A DNA stretch of 5,043 bases, from positions 1 through 5,043 of the forward strand of contig DAOUEM010000004.1 of the NCBI GenBank assembly GCA_034430555.1, in the 5' to 3' direction. The position numbers and the translations under genes were made by a program. This DNA is from DAOTXK01 sp034430555 (GTDB lineage Bacteria; Chloroflexota; Anaerolineae; Aggregatilineales; Ch27). The notes under the pieces were generated by a model, which ran no database searches, was not told the origin of the DNA, and was given only the letters and a program-made list of their open reading frames with translations. This document shows, piece by piece, positions 1-5,043 of this stretch; positions within the stretch are counted from its first letter, which is position 1, and each line of letters starts with the position of its first letter.

Positions 1-3
1 CGA

Positions 4-75
4 TCAGTCTCGGCCTTCCATCTCCATCCGGACCAACTCACGCCGGAGAATCTTGCCGACCGTCGTCTTGGGCTA
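4..75 (-). other. fadD: In-frame amber codon and severed C-terminal tail of the acyl-CoA ligase
   Basis: Reading on through TAG (75-73) in the same frame gives PKTTVGKILRREL and nine more residues, ending at TGA (6-4). This is the canonical end of a FadD-type ligase: E. coli FadD has LPKSNVGKILRREL at the same place, so the amber codon takes the place of the Leu. A TTG to TAG change needs one base. Lys of VGKILRR (position 569 counting the stop as 562) is the A10 lysine needed for adenylate formation. With the stop read as an amino acid, the protein would be 584 residues. There is no start codon with a ribosome site for independent translation of the tail. Sequence error, nonsense mutation and suppression cannot be told apart from sequence alone. 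Confidence 0.9.
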
Positions 76-1758
76 TTCCTCGACAAAATCGTAGCGAGAG
101 GGCGTTTCGTAGCGGGCGAGGTCTTTGGCCACAAATGCCATCAGGTCTTCGGCGGTCACGCTTTGGCCGGGCTTGAGCACCACCCACGCTTTAAGCGCTT
201 CCTGGCCCTCTTTATCCGGGTCAGGGTGCGGGATAGCAGCCACGCCCGCTTCCAGGATGGCAGGATGGCTCATCAACACGTCTTCGACGTTGCGGGGATA
301 AACGTTGAATCCGCCGATGAGCGCCATGTCTTTCTTGCGGTCCACGATGAAAAAATAACCGTCCTCGTCCATGCGGGCGATATCGCCGCTGAAGAACCAC
401 TTTTGGCCGTCCTTATCCTCACGCAAAGCATTGGCGGTCTCGGTAGGCATGTTGTGGTAACCGATCATCATCTGCGGGCCATGCAGCGCCAATTCGCCTA
501 TCTCGCCAACCGGCACGTCGGTCTCACCATCGTCCAGGCTGACGATGCGACATTCGACATCGGGGAAAGGCAGGCCGATCGAGCCGGTGCGATTCTCGCC
601 AATCAATGGATTGGCGTGGGTGGCGGTCGGCATCTCGCTCATGCCAAATCCTTCCAGCAATTTGCCACCGCTCAACTCCTCGAAACGGGCCTTGGTGGTC
701 GGGGGCAGCGGCGCTGATCCGCTGATGCAGGCCCGAATCGATTTGAGGCTGACCTGACCGGACGTCACCCGCGGATGGTTGTTGATGGCATTATACAGCG
801 CCGGCACGCCCATAAACAGCGAAGGGCTGTAGGAATGGATGTTATCCAACAGGTCCTCGATGTCACGGGCATTAGGCACCATGATCATAGCCGAGGCCAT
901 CGACACGGCAAAACTCATCACGGCTACCATGCCAAAGACGTGAAAGAGGGGAATGGCCGCCAGGAAACTTTCCTTGTGGGGCTGGTCGGTAATGTCGGAG
1001 GACAGCCAGGCACGGCACTGCATCGTGTCCGCTACCAAGGCGAGGTGCGTGGAAACGGCAGCTTTAGCAACGCCCGTGGTGCCGCCGGTGTATTGGAACA
1101 AAGCCCGGTCATCCGGCTGCACATCGACATCGGCTTGTTTGCCGGCGTAACGGGCCAGTATGTCTTGCAGCCAGTGGTCTTCCGGCCGTTTTTCGATAGC
1201 GTGCCCGTCTTTCTTCTCGCGGGCTACGGTAAACAGGAACTTCGCCACCGGCGGCAGATATTCCTTGATATTGGCGACGATTACGTGCTCCACGCCTGAA
1301 TCAGCCTGCACCTGTTTCACCGTGTTGTAAAACAGGCTAAGCGTGATCACAATCTTGGCGCCGGCGTCCTGAAACTGGTGCTGCATCCGGTTGGCGGGAT
1401 AGGTCGGGTTGGTGGCGGCCACGACGCCGCCAGCCTTCAGAATCGCATAAAAGGCCAAAACAAACTGGCTGCAATTCGGCATTACCATGGCGACTCGATC
1501 ACCTTTTTGCAGACCCATGTCAACCAGGCCAGCGGCCAGGGCATCCGACTCGGCATCTAGCTGGCGATAACTGATCGTGGCGTGCTGCCGGCCCAACAGC
1601 GGCAACTTGGCGGAAGTCAGGCAGGCGGTAGACTCGGGGTGTTCGCGTGCGCTTTGCTGAAGAAAGCCATGAAGTGGGATGTCGGGATAATCGAGGGAAT
1701 GGAGCACTCCGGAGTCATAATTCTTGAGCCAGGGCTTATCACTATATTGGACCATCAT
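73..1758 (-). CDS. fadD: Long-chain fatty-acid--CoA ligase (FadD-type), interrupted by an amber codon before its last 22 residues
   Basis: Activates free fatty acids to acyl-CoA through an acyl-AMP intermediate, feeding beta-oxidation or lipid synthesis; cytoplasmic or membrane-associated. Seen in the 561 residues, numbered from ATG 1758: the AMP-binding P-loop YTGGTTGVAKAA (223-234), FGMSE (371-375, A5 motif), WFFSGD (454-459, A7) and DRKKDMALIGGFNVYPRNVE (473-492, hinge and fatty-acyl signature region). The C-terminal subdomain starts but stops at FVEE followed by TAG, just before the A10 motif; the remainder is in the same frame downstream (separate entry). E. coli FadD is also 561 residues but includes A10, so this protein has an unusually long body and lacks its tail. 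Start: ATGs at 1758 and 1755 follow GGAG (1766-1763) by 4 and 7 bases; the second is at least as plausible. An extended -10 promoter lies about 110 bases upstream. Family assignment is firm, substrate chain length is not, and activity as truncated is doubtful. Confidence 0.93.
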   Translation of the reverse strand: MMVQYSDKPWLKNYDSGVLHSLDYPDIPLHGFLQQSAREHPESTACLTSAKLPLLGRQHATISYRQLDAESDALAAGLVDMGLQKGDRVAMVMPNCSQFVLAFYAILKAGGVVAATNPTYPANRMQHQFQDAGAKIVITLSLFYNTVKQVQADSGVEHVIVANIKEYLPPVAKFLFTVAREKKDGHAIEKRPEDHWLQDILARYAGKQADVDVQPDDRALFQYTGGTTGVAKAAVSTHLALVADTMQCRAWLSSDITDQPHKESFLAAIPLFHVFGMVAVMSFAVSMASAMIMVPNARDIEDLLDNIHSYSPSLFMGVPALYNAINNHPRVTSGQVSLKSIRACISGSAPLPPTTKARFEELSGGKLLEGFGMSEMPTATHANPLIGENRTGSIGLPFPDVECRIVSLDDGETDVPVGEIGELALHGPQMMIGYHNMPTETANALREDKDGQKWFFSGDIARMDEDGYFFIVDRKKDMALIGGFNVYPRNVEDVLMSHPAILEAGVAAIPHPDPDKEGQEALKAWVVLKPGQSVTAEDLMAFVAKDLARYETPSRYDFVEE

Positions 1759-1762
1759 TTAT

Positions 1763-1766
1763 CTCC
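1763..1766 (-). promoter_or_regulatory. Ribosome binding site of the acyl-CoA ligase
   Basis: GGAG on the minus strand, 4 bases before ATG 1758 and 7 bases before ATG 1755. The spacing slightly favours the second ATG of the tandem ATGATG. Confidence 0.6.
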
Positions 1767-1776
1767 GTGATTCAAC

Positions 1777-1779
1777 CAT
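1777..1779 (-). other. Start of a possible six-codon leader ORF (MVESRR) in the ligase 5' UTR
   Basis: ATG at 1779-1777 opens ATG GTT GAA TCA CGG AGA TAA; its TAA (1761-1759) directly abuts the ligase ATG at 1758. The ligase ribosome site GGAG lies inside its last codons. No Shine-Dalgarno is visible before this ATG, so translation is doubtful and it may be chance. If translated, it could couple to ligase initiation. Confidence 0.12.
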
Positions 1780-1798
1780 ATGACCGCATTTTTAAGTC

Positions 1799-1820
1799 AG
1801 TTTAAGCCGCCCGGTCTCCT
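1799..1820. repeat. Split repeat copy A (AGTTTAA + 5 bases + CCGGTCTCCT)
   Basis: The plus strand has AGTTTAA (1799-1805), GCCGC, then CCGGTCTCCT (1811-1820). The same 17 bases without the GCCGC insert occur at 2395-2411. No identity continues on either side. It lies in the leader of the acyl-CoA ligase. Chance similarity is possible, but the second copy sits exactly at the hydrolase truncation. Confidence 0.35.
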
Positions 1821-1865
1821 TTCTCTATGATCCCCAATTAGCGCCATTCAGATACACTTCACCAG

Positions 1866-1874
1866 ATTATAACA
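1866..1874 (-). promoter_or_regulatory. Extended -10 promoter for the acyl-CoA ligase
   Basis: The minus strand reads TGTTATAAT: a perfect TATAAT (1871-1866) with an upstream TG one base away, the extended -10 form. No good -35 hexamer sits 16-18 bases upstream (ACTGCC at 17), which extended -10 promoters tolerate. Transcription would start near 1859, leaving about 100 bases of leader before the ligase. It lies in the only sizeable intergenic gap, so the ligase probably has its own transcript rather than relying on the genes upstream. The rest of the 1759-1910 gap shows no clear operator or terminator. Confidence 0.6.
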
Positions 1875-1910
1875 TACAAACCGGCCTGGGCAGTGTTCAC
1901 CCATACTCAA

Positions 1911-2397
1911 TCAGGGCGAAAGACAAGCCAGCAGGTCGATTGTGGCCGCGACTACCCTCTCCTGCTGCACTTCCCGAGTGATGGTGGCCGCATTATCCCC
2001 GGCCCGGGCCTCATACCCGCCAAACTGGGCATGATTACCGCCGTCCACCGGCACGAAGACGGTATCAGCGGGCCGCAGCGCCCGTGAATCGTCAATCTTC
2101 TGGACGGTCGCCAGCCCGTCCAACGTGCCGTAAATGGCAGTCACCTCCAGGGCATTCGCGGAGAGATCATTGTCCGGGTACGAGGCCCAAAGCACCAGCC
2201 CACTCACCTGATCCGGATGCGAAGCGGCAAAACGGGCCGCCATCGCACCGCCCAGCGAATGTCCACCCACAGCCCAGTGGGCGAGCTGGGAATAAGCGGC
2301 GATCACTTCGCCGGCTTTATCCGGGGCAAAAACGGCCAGGTAAAGCGGCATGGGTACGATCAGCGTTTGAGGGTCACGGATGTTAGCCTGCTCAAGT
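1911..2397 (-). pseudogene. Alpha/beta hydrolase (Abhydrolase_5-like), N-terminally truncated
   Basis: Family: small, usually membrane-anchored alpha/beta hydrolases of about 240-280 residues, substrate unknown. What remains is the C-terminal part: LIVPMPLYLAVF, the nucleophile elbow GGHSLGGAM (Ser), YGTLDGLAT (probable acid Asp) and GGNHAQFGGY (His). The catalytic triad is thus complete, and the 3' end looks normal (TGA at 1913-1911). Missing is everything before the strand leading to PMPL: membrane anchor, first strands and the oxyanion segment normally written FYPGG, roughly 80 or more residues. The upstream space is filled by the thioesterase, whose TAA is at 2400-2398, so the lost part cannot be in another frame nearby. 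The frame stays open to ATG 2450, but those residues are the thioesterase sequence read in another frame and do not look like the family. ATG 2351 would give 146 residues, without a visible ribosome site. Probably a non-functional remnant; a short expressed protein cannot be excluded. Confidence 0.75.
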
Positions 2398-2411
2398 TTA
2401 ACCGGTCTCCT
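2395..2411. repeat. Split repeat copy B (AGTTTAACCGGTCTCCT), at the hydrolase truncation point
   Basis: Seventeen bases identical to copy A (1799-1820) apart from the 5-base insert there. It spans the last codons and TAA of the thioesterase and the first codons of the hydrolase remnant. This position makes it a candidate breakpoint, though 10-base matches are common by chance in 5 kb. Confidence 0.35.
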
Positions 2412-2817
2412 GCAACATGTAACGCCAATTGTCCGGCAACTTGGTGACATTTCCTTTATGGTCGATACAAAGGTGCTTCGTATACCCGGTCACCAGCACG
2501 GTGCCGGTTTCCGCGTCGACAATCTCATAACCAAACCGCACAGAGCGGCTCTTCAGCTCATCGATCCAGCAGCGGGCCGTGATAAGCTGGGCGTAACGCG
2601 CCGGCACTTTGTAGCGTGCATGAACCTCGGTGACGGTCAGCCAGTACCCGCTGCGCTCAAACTCGGCATAATCCACGCCGCGTTCACGCGAATAATGGGA
2701 GCGGGCTTCTTCAAAATAAACGACATAACTGGAATGATGTACAATGCCCATGGCATCAGTTTCCACATAGCGGACGTAAAAAGAATTCTCGGTCACGACC
2801 CGATCGGTGGGAGCCAT
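2398..2817 (-). CDS. Acyl-CoA thioesterase, hotdog fold (YbgC/4HBT family)
   Basis: Hydrolyses acyl-CoA thioesters to free acid and CoA; cytoplasmic, usually a homotetramer. The 139 residues are one complete hotdog domain, near the family's usual 130-150. The signature YVETDAMGIVHHSSYVVYF (17-35) matches the YbgC-type pattern, with Asp21 as probable catalytic acid, followed by a helix and the expected strands, including TGYTKHLCID (110-119). The C-terminus (LPDNWRYMLQ) is typical, so the gene looks intact. Start: ATG 2817 follows AAGGA (2832-2828) by 10 bases, and the domain begins about ten residues later. The frame stays open upstream to 2991, but that part overlaps the CoA-transferase and is not thioesterase-like. 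It starts 7 bases after the CoA-transferase stop, so the two are almost certainly co-transcribed. The exact acyl substrate is unknown. Confidence 0.92.
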   Translation of the reverse strand: MAPTDRVVTENSFYVRYVETDAMGIVHHSSYVVYFEEARSHYSRERGVDYAEFERSGYWLTVTEVHARYKVPARYAQLITARCWIDELKSRSVRFGYEIVDAETGTVLVTGYTKHLCIDHKGNVTKLPDNWRYMLQETG

Positions 2818-2824
2818 TATTTGT

Positions 2825-3673
2825 TTATCCTTTTCTCCCCTGCCCGTACAATACCTTTTCCCGGGCGAGTATATCACGTAACAAGTCTTTGCGTGCCGCT
2901 CCGGCCAGAGTCTCCAGGCGGCGGATGCCCCAGGGGTCGATAGTCTCCCGCAGCAGGCGGATGTCATCGACTGAGGGCGGTAGGGTTTCATAAACGTCCA
3001 GGGCTGTCACCAACTCGAAACCAGTTTTGGCACGGATACGCTTGATAGTAACGCCGGGATGGTAGGATACCAAGCGCAGCCGGCCAGCAGCCCAGTCAAA
3101 CTGTCCCAGATTGGACACCAGGTACACCGGGCCGCTGCCCCGTGGCCGATCCGGCGTATGGCCCAGACCGCTGACAAAATCCACCTTCGGCACGAATACC
3201 ACCCGTGAATGGCGCGGCACGTAAAGATGCATACGATCGGAAACGACGCTGACATCGGGAATGCCCCCGCTGCCAGGCAGCCGTATCCGGGGCCGCTTAT
3301 AATCGCCGCCAATAGCAAGGTTGTTGAAGTTGCCGGCCATATCCACCTGCGCCGGGCGGAAAAATTCGACCGGGTAGATGCGGGGCAGCAGCTCCGTCAC
3401 CGCGGGTATAAACCCCGTATTCACCAGCGAGTGACCAAGCCAGAACTGCTCGGCCTGGGCCAATCCCAGCGGCGCCCAATCCTGGCATAGGCCCTGACCG
3501 ATGGCCGAAGCCAGCCGGAGGTCAGGCGCGTGGGTCAACTTAGCCAGCAGGTATCCTGCCGCCACCAGCGGCGTCCCAATTCCCTGGACGGCAACATCCC
3601 CATCAGTTATCCGGCGGGCAATACATACGCACATCAACTCGTCAGGGGTGAACTCGTCAGCAGTAACAGTCAA
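2825..3673 (-). CDS. Family I CoA-transferase beta-type subunit (GctB/IpdB-like)
   Basis: Related to glutaconate CoA-transferase subunit B and to IpdB, half of the actinobacterial steroid-ring hydrolase IpdAB. Family I enzymes are alpha/beta complexes that move CoA between acids. Numbered from TTG 3673 (282 residues): GIGTPLVAAGYLLAK (31-45), PDLRLASAIGQG (50-61), AQVDMAGNFNN (about 108-118), the glycine loop GSGGIPD (134-140), then the C-terminal YHPGVT and LRETIDPWG. Where catalytic family members have Glu (SENG or ESG), this protein has Ala57 in SAIG, so it may not act as an ordinary transferase; IpdAB is, as I recall, also said to lack that Glu. Start: TTG 3673 follows GGAG (3683-3680) by 6 bases and aligns with the family N-terminus; the frame is open to another TTG at 3727, which falls in the terminator T-run. 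No alpha subunit is adjacent. Stop TAA is 7 bases before the thioesterase. Confidence 0.87.
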   Translation of the reverse strand: MTVTADEFTPDELMCVCIARRITDGDVAVQGIGTPLVAAGYLLAKLTHAPDLRLASAIGQGLCQDWAPLGLAQAEQFWLGHSLVNTGFIPAVTELLPRIYPVEFFRPAQVDMAGNFNNLAIGGDYKRPRIRLPGSGGIPDVSVVSDRMHLYVPRHSRVVFVPKVDFVSGLGHTPDRPRGSGPVYLVSNLGQFDWAAGRLRLVSYHPGVTIKRIRAKTGFELVTALDVYETLPPSVDDIRLLRETIDPWGIRRLETLAGAARKDLLRDILAREKVLYGQGRKG

Positions 3674-3679
3674 AAGATA

Positions 3680-3683
3680 CTCC
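3680..3683 (-). promoter_or_regulatory. Ribosome binding site fixing the TTG start of the CoA-transferase subunit
   Basis: GGAG on the minus strand, 6 bases before TTG 3673. No in-frame ATG lies between it and the conserved domain until ATG 3634 (residue 14, inside the first helix), so it decides in favour of the TTG start. Confidence 0.65.
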
Positions 3684-3723
3684 GTATGATGATGGCTGGT
3701 TGATGCCCGGCGATAACGCCTCG

Positions 3724-3756
3724 ACAAACAAAACAGCCTGCCAGGTCAGCAGGCTG
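3724..3756 (-). terminator. Rho-independent terminator after the S41 protease gene
   Basis: On the minus strand CAGCCTGC (3756-3749), a 7-base loop TGACCTG, then GCAGGCTG (3741-3734) form a perfect 8-bp GC-rich stem followed directly by TTTTGTTTGT (3733-3724). It lies 22 bases after the protease stop codon and about 50 bases before the CoA-transferase start. It separates the two transcription units, unless read-through occurs. The plus strand lacks a T-run on the other side, so it acts one way. Confidence 0.85.
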
Positions 3757-3778
3757 AGCAATAACACACAGGCCGGCA

Positions 3779-4990
3779 TCAGGGTTGGGTGGCGGTGACC
3801 TGCTCGGTCAACAGGTCGATGGCGGCCTGCAACTGAACGTCAAGCTCACCGTCCACATCATCCGGATCGACCAGTACCTCAATATCCGGCAAGAGGCCCA
3901 CCTGATGGATCGTGCGGTCCGCCGGCGTATACCAGCGAGCAATGGTCACCCGGACGCCCCCGCCATTGGAAAGCTCCCGCCAGGACTGCACTGACCCTTT
4001 GCCGAAAGTCGGGGCACCGACAATGGTCGCGCGCCCCACGTCCTGCAAAGCGCCGGCCAGGATTTCGGAGGCGCTGGCGCTGCCTTCGTCCACCAACACC
4101 ACCATCGGCACAGTGGGCGCGGAGGGGCTGCCATTGACTTCGTAGGTGCGTTCCCCGTCGCGGAAACGCTCGATCAATACCAGGCCTTCCGAGAGGAATT
4201 CGCTGGTTACATCGACAGCCGAAGTCAAAAAGCCGCCGGGATTGCCCCGTAGATCGAGGATCAGCCCCTGTCGATTCTCGACATCCAGGTCTTGCAGAGC
4301 ATCCTTCAAATCCCGCGCTGTCTGACCGCCAAACTGCTGAACCCGGATATAAGCGAGGTCGCCCTCCAGAATCTCGGCCTGCACGCTGTCAATCTGGATA
4401 CGGGCGCGGGTCACCGAAATGATCAACATACTCGTTTCCGAGGAACGCATGATGCCCAGGCTGACCACCGTCCCCTCCGGGCCGCGGATGCGGCTGATGA
4501 TCTCGCCCTGTGCCATCGCCGTGATGTCAGTGCCATCGACCTGGACGATGGCATCCCCGGTCCGAATACCGGCGCGCTGGGCCGGTGATTCGGGGAGAAC
4601 ATTCACGATCATCAAAGCGCCCGTGTCCTGGTTCTGGCGTACGGTCGCCCCAATGCCCTCGAATTCTCCTTGCAGGTCATTGTTGACGATGGCAAACGTC
4701 TCCGGGTCCATGTAAAAGGTATGATCGTCGCCCAGTGATTCCAGCATACCGGTGAGCGCAGCTTCCATGAGGGCCGTATCGTCCAGCGGCTCGACATAGC
4801 TGGCGTGAAGCAGGTCCCAGGATTCCCAGAAAGGGGCAAACAACTGGTCGCGATTTGCCTGCGCGCTGCCGCCTGCTTCCGCATGACCCACCTGCATCCC
4901 CAACAGGAAGCCCACGCCCAGAAAGCCAACCATCAAAAAGGCCGGGACCGCTTTCCTGATCCTGACCGTTATATGCTCACTGACCATCAT
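3779..4990 (-). CDS. S41 family C-terminal processing peptidase (CtpA/Prc type) with PDZ domain
   Basis: Membrane-anchored serine protease acting outside the cytoplasm, cutting proteins near their C-termini. Numbered from ATG 4990 (403 residues): basic RIRK, a hydrophobic segment 14-32, then HAEA (36-39), a possible signal peptidase site or anchor end; S41 N-terminal helical part with SYVEPLDDTALMEAAL (64-79) and DDHTFYMDP (88-96); PDZ domain about 106-194 (FEGIGATV, SPAQRAGIRTGDAIVQVDG); protease core with LDLRGNPGG (245-253), GSASASE (303-309) and TFGKGSVQ (328-335). Ser306 and Lys331 are 25 apart, as in Prc (Ser452/Lys477), and Gln335 completes the usual triad, so it should be active. Full length for the family. 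Start: ATG 4990 follows GGAG (5000-4997) by 6 bases; TTG 4993 is too close to it. The ATG overlaps an upstream stop as TGATG, suggesting coupling. A terminator follows. The specific substrate is unknown. Confidence 0.95.
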   Translation of the reverse strand: MMVSEHITVRIRKAVPAFLMVGFLGVGFLLGMQVGHAEAGGSAQANRDQLFAPFWESWDLLHASYVEPLDDTALMEAALTGMLESLGDDHTFYMDPETFAIVNNDLQGEFEGIGATVRQNQDTGALMIVNVLPESPAQRAGIRTGDAIVQVDGTDITAMAQGEIISRIRGPEGTVVSLGIMRSSETSMLIISVTRARIQIDSVQAEILEGDLAYIRVQQFGGQTARDLKDALQDLDVENRQGLILDLRGNPGGFLTSAVDVTSEFLSEGLVLIERFRDGERTYEVNGSPSAPTVPMVVLVDEGSASASEILAGALQDVGRATIVGAPTFGKGSVQSWRELSNGGGVRVTIARWYTPADRTIHQVGLLPDIEVLVDPDDVDGELDVQLQAAIDLLTEQVTATQP

Positions 4991-5043
4991 CAACGACTCC
5001 AGATTAACCGGCCGACTTCAACTGATACCACCCCAATGGCGGG
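4990..5043 (-). CDS. Possible 3' end of an upstream gene (partial)
   Basis: Of the three minus-strand frames from the right edge, only one stays open up to the protease start: 17 codons ending IWSR then TGA (4992-4990). That stop overlaps the protease ATG as TGATG, a common coupling arrangement. The protease ribosome site GGAG lies inside this frame. Seventeen residues are too few to recognise a family, and a frame this short is often open by chance. No convincing promoter is visible in these bases, which fits transcription from further upstream. Confidence 0.35.
   Translation of the reverse strand, partial: PAIGVVSVEVGRLIWSR

Noticed and set aside
4..75. Frameshift as the cause of the ligase interruption
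   Set aside because: The conserved tail follows in the same frame directly after TAG, so no base needs adding or removing.
4..75. Selenocysteine-type recoding at the ligase stop
   Set aside because: The codon is TAG, not TGA, and the position is normally Leu with no catalytic need for selenium.
163..717. Plus-strand open frame of 184 codons opposite the ligase
   Set aside because: It lies wholly inside a confidently assigned minus-strand ligase, has no family-like motif, and is the expected antisense shadow of a GC-rich gene. The same applies to the plus-strand frames at 775-1299 and 2380-2943.
2352..2450. Hydrolase start at ATG 2450
   Set aside because: The purine-rich bases before it are too close to the ATG, and the first 17 residues are the thioesterase 3' end read in another frame.
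2398..2991. Longer thioesterase reading from ATG 2991 (197 residues)
   Set aside because: The extra 58 residues overlap the CoA-transferase, are rich in Cys, Arg and Trp and unlike the family; ATG 2817 has a ribosome site and fits the domain start.
3674..3727. Longer CoA-transferase reading from TTG 3727
   Set aside because: It would start inside the T-run of the terminator and adds an Arg/His-rich stretch with no counterpart in GctB; TTG 3673 has GGAG at 6 bases.
3674..3731. Promoter with TTGTCG or TTGTTT as -35 before the CoA-transferase
   Set aside because: At 17-18 bases spacing the -10 would read ATCAAC or GGGCAT, too far from TATAAT to support.
3946..4134. Minus-strand frame with WWCWW-like repeats inside the protease gene
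   Set aside because: Out-of-frame reading of the S41 catalytic region; composition is an artefact of the codon pattern.

Overview
The window is a compact stretch of bacterial chromosome with every supported gene on the minus strand, so it reads from high to low coordinates. Base composition is moderately GC-rich by eye. Several protein sequences resemble Chloroflexota (Anaerolineae-like) homologues as I remember them: the S41 peptidase N-terminal region and the small alpha/beta hydrolase with GGHSLGGAM and GGNHAQFG motifs. That assignment rests on recollection of families, not on a search, and is moderate at best.

In transcription order: (1) about 54 bases at the right edge hold an open frame, possibly the 3' end of an upstream gene, which ends in a TGATG overlap with the next gene. 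(2) 4990-3779 encodes a membrane-anchored S41 (C-terminal processing) protease with PDZ domain and Ser/Lys/Gln active site. It is followed by a good intrinsic terminator at 3756-3724. (3) 3673-2825 encodes a family I CoA-transferase beta-type subunit (GctB/IpdB-like), starting on TTG. No alpha subunit is beside it, and the usual catalytic Glu position reads Ala. (4) 2817-2398 encodes a hotdog acyl-CoA thioesterase (YbgC/4HBT type), 7 bases downstream. (5) About 2397-1911 holds an alpha/beta hydrolase that keeps its Ser-Asp-His triad but lacks its N-terminal third; homology starts right at the thioesterase stop codon. (6) A 152-base intergenic region has an extended -10 promoter. (7) 1758-73 encodes a FadD-type long-chain acyl-CoA ligase.

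The most striking point is at the left end. The ligase frame is interrupted by a single in-frame amber codon (TAG, 75-73), exactly where FadD has the Leu before the conserved A10 motif. The frame then resumes without a shift as PKTTVGKILRREL... and ends at TGA (6-4). The amber codon therefore cuts off the catalytic lysine and only about 22 residues. This may be a recent nonsense mutation, a sequence error, or recoding/suppression; none of the other five gene ends seen here uses TAG.

Functionally, the ligase, CoA-transferase-like subunit and thioesterase all act on acyl-CoA esters and could form a small fatty or organic acid CoA module. The protease belongs to a separate transcription unit. 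Two lesions (amber codon, truncated hydrolase) and a 17-base split repeat at the truncation point suggest that this locus has been rearranging or decaying. I see no RNA gene, CRISPR array, insertion sequence or attachment site. The longest stretch without a gene is the 152 bases before the ligase.
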